A stretch of DNA of 64,000 nucleotides from an uncultured Polaribacter sp. (GCF_947501385.1 NZ_CANMVP010000015.1:51260-115259); one strand, 5' to 3'; positions 27,400 through 37,307 are shown, numbered from the stretch's first letter. The notes: generated by a model from the letters alone, not told the origin. A program made the numbers and translations.

Positions 27400-28723
27400 C
27401 GATATTATCTTTTAAAATTTTGAACTTCCCTTTTTCTGGCCAATACCCTTCGATTAATTTTGATGAAAGCCCAACCTCTTCTTTTTTGAAATATTTTGAT
27501 AAAACATCCCAACATAGATCCAAGGCATCTTCCAGTTCAAGAAAACGGAATGGATCCATCAATTCCTTTTGAAATGTTTTACGGTACTTCAAAAGTCTTA
27601 GGGAATAGTCATCTTTTACCGATCCGAATTTCTGTGCTTTCACCTTTTCTTCAGATTCCGATAACAATCGAGCCATGGCATTCATGATGCTTCTATGGTC
27701 GTGGCGAGTCTTATCATTAACCTGCTGTTTCAATCTACTTAATGAACCAAATAACTCTAAATACCCGTCTTTCATGTAGAATTGACCTTCTGTGATATAC
27801 CCAGTATTATCGGGTACGGGATGGGTAACATCATCCATGGTGGTTACTCCAAGAATGGTCAAACTACCAGCTCCATCAATATCAGCGGCTTTTTCGTAAC
27901 GACTTGCCAATTGTGAATACAGATCTCCTGGATACCCTTGATTGGCTGGTATTTGATCTTGGGCATTGGCTACCTGTCGCAAATAATCTGACCACTGGGT
28001 CATATCCGACAATAGCACGAAAACATTTTTTCCTTGAAGCGCGAAACGTTCTCCGACAGCTAAGGCCAAATCTGGCACCATCAAACCTTCAACAATAGAA
28101 TCTCGATGCGTATGCACAAACATGATGGTCTTGCTTTTACTCCCAGATTCTTCGATTCGTTGCTTAAAATAATGAAACTCATCATATTTTAAGCCTACAC
28201 CGCCAATAATAATGATGTCTGCATCAGTCTGTGTGGCTATGTTGGCCAATAATCGATTATAAGGTTCCCCAGCTTTAGCAAAAATGGGTATCTTTTGCGA
28301 CCGTACCAAGGTGTTGAACACATCAATCATAGGTACACCAGTATGAATCATTTCTTTAGGAATCAATCTTTTTACCGGGTTGATAGATGGTCCTGCCACC
28401 CGAATCATGTCTGATAGCAGTTCTGGACCACCGTCGATAGGTTGCCCATTACCTGAATAGACTCTTCCTAACATATCATCAGAAAACCCTACCTGTACAG
28501 GTTTTCCAAGAAAACGAATTTTACAGTCAGTAGAAACACCAAAGCCACCACCAAATAATTGAAGCGTTACTTGATCACCATCTAAAGCAATAACCTGCGC
28601 AAATGCCTTCTCTCCATTTGGGTATATTACCTCTGCGAGCTCTTTGTTGTGCACACCTTTGGCTTTTATACTAAGAATGGCTCGCCCGATACTGTCTATA
28701 TTCTCATATGTTTTCTGTAGCAT
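27392..28723 (-). CDS. ntpB: V-type ATPase regulatory subunit B
   Basis: A 443-residue non-catalytic nucleotide-binding head subunit. N-terminal beta-barrel (about 1-75), central Rossmann-type domain (about 100-350) lacking a Walker A loop, with FAKAGEPYNRLLANIATQT in its place, and the conserved segments ALQGKNVFVLLSDMTQWSDY and YPGDLYSQLASRYE, then a C-terminal helical domain. It overlaps the A gene by 20 bases. Length and motifs are normal. Confidence 0.95.
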   Translation of the reverse strand: MLQKTYENIDSIGRAILSIKAKGVHNKELAEVIYPNGEKAFAQVIALDGDQVTLQLFGGGFGVSTDCKIRFLGKPVQVGFSDDMLGRVYSGNGQPIDGGPELLSDMIRVAGPSINPVKRLIPKEMIHTGVPMIDVFNTLVRSQKIPIFAKAGEPYNRLLANIATQTDADIIIIGGVGLKYDEFHYFKQRIEESGSKSKTIMFVHTHRDSIVEGLMVPDLALAVGERFALQGKNVFVLLSDMTQWSDYLRQVANAQDQIPANQGYPGDLYSQLASRYEKAADIDGAGSLTILGVTTMDDVTHPVPDNTGYITEGQFYMKDGYLELFGSLSRLKQQVNDKTRHDHRSIMNAMARLLSESEEKVKAQKFGSVKDDYSLRLLKYRKTFQKELMDPFRFLELEDALDLCWDVLSKYFKKEEVGLSSKLIEGYWPEKGKFKILKDNIDE

Positions 28724-30449
28724 GTTTCTTTCGCTTTAATAGATTTAACAGTTTGGACTTTTGTTGCTCAAATTCTATAGCATCGACTCGCATTATATTC
28801 CAATCAATATAGGTTTGTCTTATCAAATTAAAATGTGAACGAATTCCTTCTTTTCCTTTGATCGCTATTGGGGCATCAATAATGGCTTTTAACACATCGA
28901 ACATCAATCGTAAACGGTTTGGTGAGGTGACGCCATCTACGTCATGAAAGCTATTCTGCTGTAAAAATACCGCATCGACCAACTCGGCTTTTTGATACTG
29001 AATATAGGTTTCGTCGGTTATTCCCTTTTCTCCCATCAGAATAATATTTGCAGCAATACTCTTGCCTTCTCGAAGCAGTTCTAGTAGGAAGGATACTTCT
29101 TCTTTGGTTAGCAATGAGGGATATTTAGAATTACTATCGATACGATCAATAGCCGGATATTTTCGGGCATCGGATAATGCTCTTGACAATCCCCAGAAAG
29201 CACCCGTGCTCAATAGAGTAGCTTGTGTAACAGGTTCATCAAAATTTCCACCTGCTGGAGATACAGTACCTATAATACTTAGCGATCCTGTATTTCCATC
29301 CGCAAGAATGTCAACACCTGCACGGTCATAAAATGCTGAAATAAGCGTAGAAATGTACATTGGAAATGCTTCTGGACCAGGAATTTCTTCTTTTCTACCT
29401 GAAGTTTCTCGAAGTGCTTGCGCCCAGCGTGATGTTGAATCGGCTAGAATCAGTACGTTTAGTCCTTGTTTTCGGTAGTATTCTCCTATCGTTGTAGCTA
29501 GATATACCGATGCTTCACGTGCCGCCACGGGCATGGAAGAGGTGTTCCCTACAATGAATGTACGATCCATCAAAGAATTCCCTGTTCGTGGATCTATTAA
29601 TTTGGGAAAGTCCTTAAACACTTCCACAGCCTCACCAGCACGTTCTCCACAGGCGGCAATAATTACAATATCTGCTTGTGAGTGTCTGGCTAGGCTGTGT
29701 TGTAGTACTGTTTTACCTGCTCCAAAAGGTCCTGGATTACATGCCGTTCCTCCATAAGCTATCGGAAATAGGGCATCAAGGATTCTAATACCTGTTGGCA
29801 TTGATTCTATGGGAACAGAACGTTCATAAAAAGGCATCGGCTTTTTTACGGGCCAGTCGAATGCCATTTTTAAGGACATAGAAATACCCGAAGCATCTTG
29901 AATCATAGCAATATCTTCTTCTATAGTGTAGTCCCCTTCTGGTGCAATACGTTCAACCGTATAGTTGCCTTGTACTGAAAAAGGCACAAAAATCTTGTGT
30001 TGAAACATTTTCTCGGGCACATAACCAAGTATGGATCCCCCAGTAACTATGGCTCCGATAGCTACAGATGGGGTAAAGTGCCATGTTACGACAGTATCTA
30101 AGGGTTCTACAATGAGACCTCTTTCAAGGAACCATTCTTTTTTTGCGAGTTCGTATAAAGGGTTTTGAAGACCGTCTGTTACAGAACTCAGTATGCCAGG
30201 ACCTAATTTCACAGACAAGGGAAGGCCAGAGAACTCTAACAAATCACCTACTTTCATCCAGCTAGTATCTTCAAAGACCTGTAGGTAGGCTATTTTACCT
30301 GGCTTCACATCAATCACTTCTGATTTGAGACGTGTACCATCCTCTATGATAATATATGCTACTTCACCATTCATCACCGCTCCTTCTATAATTCTAGCAC
30401 CAACCAATGATTCATTTACGCTGACTACTTTTCCTTTTGCTTTTTGCAT
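28704..30449 (-). CDS. ntpA: V-type ATPase catalytic subunit A
   Basis: A 581-residue catalytic ATPase subunit. N-terminal beta-barrel, the non-homologous insertion typical of A subunits (about 110-190), Walker A PGPFGAGKTVLQ (about 232-240), catalytic GER in IIAACGERAGE, and Walker B-type VLILADSTSRWAQALRE. ATP hydrolysis drives, or ion flow reverses, ion pumping through I and K. It lies 18 bp after the stress-protein gene and overlaps B, so the whole set appears to be one operon. It is of usual length. Confidence 0.96.
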   Translation of the reverse strand: MQKAKGKVVSVNESLVGARIIEGAVMNGEVAYIIIEDGTRLKSEVIDVKPGKIAYLQVFEDTSWMKVGDLLEFSGLPLSVKLGPGILSSVTDGLQNPLYELAKKEWFLERGLIVEPLDTVVTWHFTPSVAIGAIVTGGSILGYVPEKMFQHKIFVPFSVQGNYTVERIAPEGDYTIEEDIAMIQDASGISMSLKMAFDWPVKKPMPFYERSVPIESMPTGIRILDALFPIAYGGTACNPGPFGAGKTVLQHSLARHSQADIVIIAACGERAGEAVEVFKDFPKLIDPRTGNSLMDRTFIVGNTSSMPVAAREASVYLATTIGEYYRKQGLNVLILADSTSRWAQALRETSGRKEEIPGPEAFPMYISTLISAFYDRAGVDILADGNTGSLSIIGTVSPAGGNFDEPVTQATLLSTGAFWGLSRALSDARKYPAIDRIDSNSKYPSLLTKEEVSFLLELLREGKSIAANIILMGEKGITDETYIQYQKAELVDAVFLQQNSFHDVDGVTSPNRLRLMFDVLKAIIDAPIAIKGKEGIRSHFNLIRQTYIDWNIMRVDAIEFEQQKSKLLNLLKRKKHATENI

Positions 30450-30467
30450 TCTTTTTAGGTGTTTTTT

Positions 30468-31610
30468 TTAGCTTCCTCTTAGCTTACGTACCTCTTCTTC
30501 TATTTTCGTATACCAAATTTTATCCTTTATTTCCATTCCTATTTCTCTATACTTTTCTGCTTTTTCAGAATCGTTCAGTTTTTCATACACTTTAGCCAAT
30601 CCAAAATAAGCGGGTACATGCATGTTGTTGATATTTAAACATGCCTTTAATTGAACAATTGCTTCTTGGTAAAAACTATCTTCCATTAGTTGTACTGCAT
30701 TCTTATAGAGTTTTTCTATATCACGAATATTTATTTCCAACTGTAAGCTAATCATATCCTCTGATTTTAAGGTAAGAAAAGAGCAGGGCACTTCTCGAAC
30801 TACCTTTTCTGTAACACTTCCTATGATCAGACGGTTCAACCCAGTTCTTCCGACAGTTCCCATAACAAGTAAATCAACCATTTTTCGGGAAATTGTACTG
30901 AGTATTTCTTCGGCAGGATTTCCTTTAGGTGTTTCTTTGATCCACTGTAAATCAGACAGATTGAAATTCTTCAGAAAATCATCAAATTTCAATTTATGTT
31001 GAGCACAGCGTGTAGTATTTTCTTCTTCTCTGTCCTTTTCAGATGTAAACCAAGTGGAACCTTGCAATTCGCAGACTCCGAGAATGGTCAATTCTGCCCT
31101 AAATCGACGAGCCATAATGATGGCAGTCTTAAGAGCTCGTTTTGAGGCTTCAGAAAAATCAACTGGACAAAGTATTTGTTGTACATTAAGAGATGTACCT
31201 TCTTTTACTACAAAAACAGGTTTTTCACTTTTTTGAATGATTCTTTCGGTTGTGGTTCCCAACTGAAATCGGTCTCCTTTTTGGCGTTCTCCAGAGCCTG
31301 TTATAATGAGATTGGCATTAACATCTAATGCAACCCGAACAATACCATCATGTGGTGAACCGAAGGTTAAAACTGGTTTTCCTGCATCTGCTCCTCCACT
31401 TTTTATCTTCTTTGCGGTCTCCTCTAACTTCAATAAAGCCATTTCACGCAACAATAATCTTGCTTTTTCTGTCACAGTATCGTCAGGAATAATATGAACT
31501 GGAATAATCTCCGATTGAAAAATCTTTGAAAGCTCCATCGCAGTTTCTAATACATTTTTAGAGGATTCACTAAAATCCTGTGCCATTAAAATCTTATCTA
31601 ATATTTTCAT
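30468..31610 (-). CDS. Tandem universal stress protein with C-terminal TPR segment
   Basis: A 380-residue cytoplasmic protein with two Usp domains: 1-140 (ILMAQDFSESSKNVL, GSGERQKGDRFQLGTTTERI) and 145-275 (ILCPVDFSEASKRAL, MGTVGRTGLNRLIIGSVTEK). The second keeps the ATP-binding G-x2-G-x9-G-S pattern; the first keeps most of it. The last ~80 residues form two TPR-like helical hairpins (YKNAVQLMEDSFYQEAIVQL, AYFGLAKVYEKLNDSEKAEK), an unusual addition. It is the first gene of the V-ATPase operon (18 bp spacing), suggesting that ATPase expression is tied to stress or low oxygen. Confidence 0.88.
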   Translation of the reverse strand: MKILDKILMAQDFSESSKNVLETAMELSKIFQSEIIPVHIIPDDTVTEKARLLLREMALLKLEETAKKIKSGGADAGKPVLTFGSPHDGIVRVALDVNANLIITGSGERQKGDRFQLGTTTERIIQKSEKPVFVVKEGTSLNVQQILCPVDFSEASKRALKTAIIMARRFRAELTILGVCELQGSTWFTSEKDREEENTTRCAQHKLKFDDFLKNFNLSDLQWIKETPKGNPAEEILSTISRKMVDLLVMGTVGRTGLNRLIIGSVTEKVVREVPCSFLTLKSEDMISLQLEINIRDIEKLYKNAVQLMEDSFYQEAIVQLKACLNINNMHVPAYFGLAKVYEKLNDSEKAEKYREIGMEIKDKIWYTKIEEEVRKLRGS

Positions 31611-32072
31611 TTTTTTTTAATGTGGTGCCTGTTTATCTAATTAGGTTCTTACACTTATCGGTTATTGAATCCATGATATTCAGACAGATATTCATATTGA
31701 TTTTATTTTATAAAATTATTATCTAATCCTTTAGAAAAACTTAAGAAGAGTATTCGACTTAAAAAATAGTTTCTATAAAAAGAGTCTTTTCATTAATTCT
31801 AAAATGTGTCTAAACAAATCAGCCACATCTAACCTTATAGAAATCACATGAAATTAACCCATGATTCTTTTCATTACTTCAAAGAAGAATCAACAAACGG
31901 TTTGTATTTTCAATTTAAGCTTTAGTTCACCGTTTTCTAGTTTCTAAAGGTTTGCTAAAGATTCTGTTCCTAAATTTGTATAAAAAGTAAGATAGATTAA
32001 TAAGGTTTATGAGGAAGCATGCCTTATAAATTCCAATTGAGATACTACACTTACATTAAAATATTGTGTAAA
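31611..32072. promoter_or_regulatory. Divergent control region between the V-ATPase and Sdh operons
   Basis: A 462-bp AT-rich gap with no gene. For the plus strand there is an exact -7 box TAAATTTG at 31971-31978, with TTTG at 31951-31954 as a possible -33 element, giving a start about 85 bases before the stress-protein ATG. At 31862-31873 lies TGATTCTTTTCA, one mismatch from the Fnr dyad and almost identical to the site at 23155-23166. A minus-strand promoter for the V-ATPase operon was not recognised. Confidence 0.45.
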
Positions 32073-32867
32073 ATGAATAAGATTCTTGTTCCTGTAGATT
32101 TTTCAGGCACTTCTTTAAACGCTTTGTCCTATGCCATTCAATTATTTGATGGTTCGCCAGTTGAAATAACAATTCTTCACGTTTACGGAGCAAGGTCAAA
32201 CGCGGCTTTGCTTATGAAATCAATAGATAGTGTACTATTAAAAGATGCACGAAACCAAATGGATGAATTGATGCAAAAAATACAAAAAGAACATCCTGAT
32301 GTTTTTCTAAAACCCAGATTAACTAACAACTATGCTATTTCTGCTATTGCATCCTCAGGCAATAGTGGTAACTACGATTTTATAGTTATGGGCACTAAAG
32401 GAGCTAGTGGACTCAAAGAAGTTTTTATTGGAAGCGTAGCTGGTGGTGTCATTTCTAAAACTACTGCTCCTGTAATTGTTGTTCCAGAAGGATACAGTTT
32501 TCATCCTCTAGATGAGATTGTTTTTGCCATCAGCAACAATAACTTTTCTAGCGAAACAGTAGATCCTTTACGTAAGATTGCAGCAATGCACAAAAGTAAA
32601 ATCAAAGTGCTTCATATCTCAGATAAAAAAACAACAGATATTCAACTGGCTTTAAATACTATAAAAGATTTAAACCCTTCCGTAACCTATGCCTTTGGTA
32701 CTGGTAACACGAACCGAGACCTAAACGATTACCTCACAAAAGACCATTCTGGATTGCTTTGCCTTGTGCGAAGTAAGAAAGGATTTTTTGATCGTATTTT
32801 AAACGAAAGTGTTACTTTAAAACAGACCTTTAATAGCCCTATACCACTACTTATGTTACATAATTAA
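32073..32867 (+). CDS. Universal stress protein (two Usp-like domains)
   Basis: A 264-residue protein. The first Usp domain (about 1-145) begins NKILVPVDFSGTSLNALSYA and carries the nucleotide-binding signature MGTKGASGLKEVFIGSVAGG. The second half (about 150-264) is a degenerate Usp fold without the glycine motif. An in-frame ATG lies 54 bases upstream (32019), but the preferred start at 32073 matches the family (MNKILVPVDFS). It is the first gene of a plus-strand operon with a small lipoprotein and sdhCAB, and divergent from the stress protein that leads the V-ATPase operon. Confidence 0.88.
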   Translation: MNKILVPVDFSGTSLNALSYAIQLFDGSPVEITILHVYGARSNAALLMKSIDSVLLKDARNQMDELMQKIQKEHPDVFLKPRLTNNYAISAIASSGNSGNYDFIVMGTKGASGLKEVFIGSVAGGVISKTTAPVIVVPEGYSFHPLDEIVFAISNNNFSSETVDPLRKIAAMHKSKIKVLHISDKKTTDIQLALNTIKDLNPSVTYAFGTGNTNRDLNDYLTKDHSGLLCLVRSKKGFFDRILNESVTLKQTFNSPIPLLMLHN

Positions 32868-32877
32868 ATCTATAAAT

Positions 32878-33003
32878 ATGAAAGAATTATTTATAATACT
32901 GCCAATAACTTCTGCATTTGCTCTTCTTAGTTGTGGTTCAACAAAAAATACTCCAAAAACTCCGTTTCAAAATCTAAACCTAATAAAATTGAGTTACCTA
33001 TAG
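32878..33003 (+). CDS. Very small putative lipoprotein (41 residues)
   Basis: A frame of 41 codons, 10 bp after the stress-protein stop. MKELFIILPITSAFALLSCG is a clear lipoprotein signal with lipobox LLSC (Cys 19), leaving only about 22 mature residues (GSTKNTPKTPF and a hydrophobic end). I do not recognise it. It may be the 5' remnant of a longer lipoprotein gene, or a true small membrane-associated peptide of the Sdh operon. Confidence 0.5.
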   Translation: MKELFIILPITSAFALLSCGSTKNTPKTPFQNLNLIKLSYL

Positions 33004-33034
33004 TTTCATATTCATTCAAAAAGATAAAAAATCG

Positions 33035-33688
33035 ATGTTTTTTAGAAAAGGAATCATTGCACTTACTGGTTTGTTTTTGTGTCTTTTTTTGATTGTACAC
33101 CTATCAGCCAATTGTATTTTATTATTACCAGAGGAAACTGCCAGAGGGCTTTACAATTCGTATTCAACAACCTTAAGGGAAAGTCCATTAATCAAGATTG
33201 TAGCCTATGTGTTGTACTTATCCATTATTTTTCATGTTGTGTATGCCTTTTTAATTACCCTAAAAAATCGCAGGGCGAAACCACATCGTTATTTGGTTAG
33301 TAACTCCAAAGAGAATAGCAGTTGGACTTCTCAAAACATGGGACTTTTAGGTATTATGGTATTGTTGTTTATTGTAGTTCACTTGGCTAACTTTTGGGTA
33401 CGTATTAGATTGGGACTTGGCGAAGAAGTTAGCATAGATTCAGCGGGTTATACCGATGTCTATGAAGTTACTTATAGCCTTTTCCAAAATATATATTATG
33501 TGGTATTCTATACACTTTTGATGATTCCTCTTGGGTTACATCTTAATCATGGATTGAAAAGTGCCTTCAAGACCTTGGGATTCTATCATAAAAAAGGACT
33601 GCGAATAATTGCCAAAGCATCTTTAGTATATGCAGTTATTATGTCTATAGGCTTCGGTATTATTCCTGCTATTGTATACTTTAAATAA
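33035..33688 (+). CDS. sdhC: Succinate dehydrogenase/fumarate reductase cytochrome b subunit
   Basis: A 217-residue membrane anchor with five hydrophobic helices (about 7-30, 53-77, 100-122, 153-175, 190-214). His residues positioned for haem b ligation occur in [29 protein letters not shown] and [13 protein letters not shown]. This single-polypeptide, five-helix, dihaem type is that of Bacteroidota Sdh/Frd (type B), which links menaquinone to the flavoprotein. It lies 8 bp upstream of sdhA. Confidence 0.92.
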   Translation: MFFRKGIIALTGLFLCLFLIVHLSANCILLLPEETARGLYNSYSTTLRESPLIKIVAYVLYLSIIFHVVYAFLITLKNRRAKPHRYLVSNSKENSSWTSQNMGLLGIMVLLFIVVHLANFWVRIRLGLGEEVSIDSAGYTDVYEVTYSLFQNIYYVVFYTLLMIPLGLHLNHGLKSAFKTLGFYHKKGLRIIAKASLVYAVIMSIGFGIIPAIVYFK

Positions 33689-33696
33689 CTGTTAAG

Positions 33697-35604
33697 ATGC
33701 TAAATTCAAAAATTCCAAAAGGGCCTTTAGAAAATAAATGGCGTAACTACCAGATAAAGTCACAACTGATCAATCCTGCCAACAAGAAAAAGTTAAATAT
33801 CATCGTTGTAGGCTCTGGTCTCGCAGGCGCAGGTGCTGCCGCTACCTTGGGAGAACTTGGCTATGACGTAAAGTGTTTCTGCTACCAAGATTCCGCCCGT
33901 AGGGCCCATTCCGTTGCTGCACAGGGCGGAATCAATGCCGCGAAAAATTACCAGCATGATGGTGATAGTGTATGGCGCATGTTCTACGATACTTTAAAAG
34001 GAGGCGATTTTAGATCTCGTGAAGCCAATGTTTACAGGTTGGCCGAATTATCAGCTCCACTTATTGATCATTATGTACAACAGGGTGTCCCTTTTGCGCG
34101 CGAATATGGTGGGGTGCTAGTCAATCGTAGTTTTGGTGGTGTACAAGTGCAACGTACATTCTATGCTCGTGGGCAGACAGGGCAACAGCTTTTGTTGGCC
34201 GCTTATTCGCAATTGTATAAAATGAAACGGGCAAAAAAAGTAGAAATGTACCCACGCCATGAAATGTTAGATTTGGTTGTCATTGACGGAAAAGCCAAAG
34301 GTATTATAGTAAGAGATTTGGTTAGTGGAGAGTTAAAACGATTTGCCGCTGATGCAGTGGTATTAGCCACAGGAGGCTATTCCAGAGTTTTTCGCCTTTC
34401 TACTCTAGCTATTGGATGTAACGGTAGTGCGCTTTGGAAATCCCATAAACGAGGTGCTTATTTTGCTGCGCCTAGTTTTACACAAATACATCCTACCGCC
34501 TTGCCGCAAACCAGTGAAGCCCAATCAAAACTTACCTTGATGTCAGAATCACTACGAAATGATGGACGCATATGGGTGCCGAAAAAGAAGGGAGATGACC
34601 GAATAGCAAATCAGATTCCTGAAGAGGAGCGTGACTATTATCTGGAGCGACTCTATCCTAGTTTTGGAAATCTCGCCCCTAGGGATATTGCTTCAAGGGC
34701 AGCCAAAGAACAGATTGATGGTGGTTATGGGGTTGGGCGACTCAAAAATGCGGTCTATTTAGGTTTTAAGCACGCCATTGCGCGCCTTGGTATCGAGACC
34801 ATAAAAGATAGATATGGCAATCTTTTCGCTATGTACAAAAAGATTACAGGCGTAGATGCCTATTTAGAACCCATGCAAATATCACCGGCGGCCCACTTTT
34901 CCATGGGAGGTCTTTGGGTAGATTATGAGTTGATGACCACCATTCCAGGATTGTATGCCATTGGCGAGTGTAACTTTTCGGATCATGGAGCCAACCGTCT
35001 GGGAGCGAATTCCTTGTTACAGGCCAGTATCGATGGCTATTTCGTATTGCCTAATACTATCAACAATTATTTGGCAGAGGAATTGAAAGCCGACCATCCA
35101 ACGACGAAGCATCCAGAGTTTGATAAGGTGCAAAAAGAAGTGGAACAGCAAATAGCTAAGTTGCTCTCGATTAAAGGCAGCAAAACAGTAGATTATTTTC
35201 ACCGTGAACTTGGTAAGGTTATGTGGCAGGAATGTGCTATGAGCAGAAACAGGAAAGGACTGGAAAAAGCGATTGTCCAAATTAAAGAACTACAAGAGGC
35301 CTTTTGGAACGAAGTCAACGTAACTGGTAGTGACAAAGAAATGAATACCGAGTTGGAAAAAGCCCTACGCTTGTCAGATTTTATAGCCTTAGGCCTCCTC
35401 ATGTGTACAGATGCACTACAACGAGAAGAGTCCTGCGGAGCCCATTTCAGGGAAGAATACCAAACAAAAGATGGTGAGGCCATGCGCATTGATGATACAT
35501 TTTCGTTTGTTTCGGCTTGGGAGTACAACAAGGGTCATTTTAAACTTCATAAAGAAGCATTGGAGTTCGAAAATGTGAAACCCACCGTACGAAGCTATAA
35601 ATAA
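33697..35604 (+). CDS. sdhA: Succinate dehydrogenase/fumarate reductase flavoprotein subunit
   Basis: A 635-residue FAD enzyme interconverting succinate and fumarate on the cytoplasmic face. The dinucleotide-binding motif is [19 protein letters not shown] (about 36-54), the FAD-linking His lies in [14 protein letters not shown], and active-site segments include IHPTALPQ and [13 protein letters not shown]. Codon use and G+C are clearly richer than in era/der a few kilobases away, suggesting a different history. Direction of catalysis cannot be read from sequence; the context (stress proteins, V-ATPase) would suit fumarate respiration. Confidence 0.95.
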   Translation: MLNSKIPKGPLENKWRNYQIKSQLINPANKKKLNIIVVGSGLAGAGAAATLGELGYDVKCFCYQDSARRAHSVAAQGGINAAKNYQHDGDSVWRMFYDTLKGGDFRSREANVYRLAELSAPLIDHYVQQGVPFAREYGGVLVNRSFGGVQVQRTFYARGQTGQQLLLAAYSQLYKMKRAKKVEMYPRHEMLDLVVIDGKAKGIIVRDLVSGELKRFAADAVVLATGGYSRVFRLSTLAIGCNGSALWKSHKRGAYFAAPSFTQIHPTALPQTSEAQSKLTLMSESLRNDGRIWVPKKKGDDRIANQIPEEERDYYLERLYPSFGNLAPRDIASRAAKEQIDGGYGVGRLKNAVYLGFKHAIARLGIETIKDRYGNLFAMYKKITGVDAYLEPMQISPAAHFSMGGLWVDYELMTTIPGLYAIGECNFSDHGANRLGANSLLQASIDGYFVLPNTINNYLAEELKADHPTTKHPEFDKVQKEVEQQIAKLLSIKGSKTVDYFHRELGKVMWQECAMSRNRKGLEKAIVQIKELQEAFWNEVNVTGSDKEMNTELEKALRLSDFIALGLLMCTDALQREESCGAHFREEYQTKDGEAMRIDDTFSFVSAWEYNKGHFKLHKEALEFENVKPTVRSYK

Positions 35605-35650
35605 CGATTACAAAACCATGATACAATAATACCAAAACCGAAAAAAAGAA

Positions 35651-36394
35651 ATGAAGGTAATATTCAAAATCTGGAGACAGGACAACGCAAATACGAAGGG
35701 CGGTTTTAAGTCGTACGAGGTAGACCAGCTTACAGAAGACATGTCTTTTCTCGAGGCGCTGGACCATCTAAACGAATTATTGGTAGGGCAAAACGAAAAG
35801 GTCATTGCCTATGAATACGATTGCCGGGAAGGAATCTGTGGGCAGTGTGGTGTGTTTATCAACGGGCGGGCACATGGGCCGCATGATCATATGACCACAT
35901 GTCAATTGCATATGCGAAGTTTTAAAGAGGGACAAACCATCGTCGTAGAACCTTGGAGAGCAGCTGCTTTTCCCGTAATCAAAGACTTGGTGGTAGACCG
36001 TTCTGCATTGGATAGTATCATAGAACAAGGCGGTTATATCAGCGCTAAAACTGGTACAGCACCAGAAGCTAATGCTCTACTCATTGGTAAAGCCGTTGCG
36101 GACAAGGCTATGGATGTTGCAGCCTGTATTGGTTGTGGCGCCTGTGTGGCCACTTGTAAAAACGCCTCTGCAGTATTATTTACTGCTGCAAAGGTGAATC
36201 ATCTAAACAGCTTGCCCCAAGGAGAACAGGAAGCCTCAAAGCGGGTACTGGAAATGACCCAGCAAATGGAACTAGAGGGATTTGGGAGCTGTACGTTTAC
36301 AGGTGCTTGTGAAGTGGAATGCCCTGAGGGGATATCTATTGTTAATATCGCAGAGATGAATGCCCGAAGAACCAAAGCAAAATGGTTGAGTTAG
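35651..36394 (+). CDS. sdhB: Succinate dehydrogenase/fumarate reductase iron-sulfur subunit
   Basis: A 247-residue electron-transfer subunit. The 2Fe-2S domain (1-110) has CREGICGQCGVF and a later Cys in MTTCQLH. The C-terminal ferredoxin domain has CIGCGACVATCKN (4Fe-4S) and CTFTGACEVECPEG (second and third clusters). It follows sdhA after 46 bp and completes the three-gene complex. Length is normal. Confidence 0.95.
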   Translation: MKVIFKIWRQDNANTKGGFKSYEVDQLTEDMSFLEALDHLNELLVGQNEKVIAYEYDCREGICGQCGVFINGRAHGPHDHMTTCQLHMRSFKEGQTIVVEPWRAAAFPVIKDLVVDRSALDSIIEQGGYISAKTGTAPEANALLIGKAVADKAMDVAACIGCGACVATCKNASAVLFTAAKVNHLNSLPQGEQEASKRVLEMTQQMELEGFGSCTFTGACEVECPEGISIVNIAEMNARRTKAKWLS

Positions 36395-37090
36395 TCACCT
36401 TTTAGACACTGTTAATTATTCTTTCTATAGCGATTTAACAATTGTGTGAAAAATCATTTTCTATTCACCATGTACTTAATATACAACTCCAAAAGGTTGG
36501 AAATTAAGCAGTCGTTTATTTTTATTATTTCCCCAAACTATAAAGACATAATTCATGTTTAAAAATTGGAGTACCATCAAATACACCTCGATGAAAAGAA
36601 AAAACACGAAATAGTTCCATTACCAATTACGGAATGTTAAGCAAGCAGACTTAATTTCAAAGTTTGAAGATGGAATGGGATGAATACATTGTTAACTTTA
36701 GGTTGATATTTGTTAAAATATTCGAATGTACAATTAAAATTACCTCATGTAAATATTGATTTTCTAATGGCTTTATAAGAGATCTATGTATTACTAATAA
36801 CTAAAAGATGAAATAAATTCCTTTTCTTAGACGTCTTAATTTCAGTGACAAGATGGTTTAGATTTAGTTGTAAATCATTCTTTAAATAGTCGTATAACGA
36901 AAATTTTTTCAATTTCTCGTTTAAAGGAGGGAATATTTCATGCATCATTCTCTTTTTTGAAATAGAACAACAAATTTAAAAACGAACGTCTATTTGAATG
37001 TTACGCCAGTATTATTTTTATAGTGCTAATATATTAAAAACACTCGATTGATATTTTTTATTTATTTACAAAAATTTCAATTTAAGGCAT
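36395..37090. other. Long AT-rich gap with no recognised gene
   Basis: About 700 bp between sdhB and the initiator tRNA. All six frames are broken into short pieces and I saw no protein motif, RNA hairpin series or element-A end. It lies on the 3' side of the tRNA gene, where integrated DNA usually begins, so it may be decayed mobile DNA. That is only inference from position. Confidence 0.4.
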
Positions 37091-37120
37091 AAAAAAAGAG
37101 TAACCATTTCTGATTACTCT
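37091..37120 (-). terminator. Intrinsic terminator of the initiator tRNA gene
   Basis: On the minus strand AGAGTAA (37114-37120) pairs with TTACTCT (37097-37103) across a 10-base loop and is followed by a run of T residues (37091-37097). It lies 5 bases past the mature tRNA 3' end. Confidence 0.8.
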
Positions 37121-37125
37121 TGTTG

Positions 37126-37198
<73 letters not shown>

Positions 37199-37295
37199 AT
37201 TTGGACTGCAAAGATACAATACAATCTAAGAACAATCCAAATTTTATTTTAATTATTTTTTAATGCTCTAAATTCTAATCAACTATAAAAACAAT

Positions 37296-37303
37296 TACCT
37301 TTG
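37296..37303 (+). promoter_or_regulatory. -7 box just before era
   Basis: TACCTTTG is an exact TAnnTTTG match ending only 4 bases before the era ATG. The predicted start would fall at or next to the ATG, implying a leaderless or nearly leaderless mRNA. Confidence 0.5.
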
Positions 37304-37307
37304 CAAC

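Noticed and set aside
33697..36394. Calling the complex strictly fumarate reductase
   Set aside because: Bacteroidota type B Sdh and Frd have the same subunits and motifs; sequence alone does not fix direction, so both names are kept.
36395..37090. Gap examined for an integrase, small RNA or decayed gene next to the tRNA
   Set aside because: Only short broken frames and no motif; position alone does not support a call.
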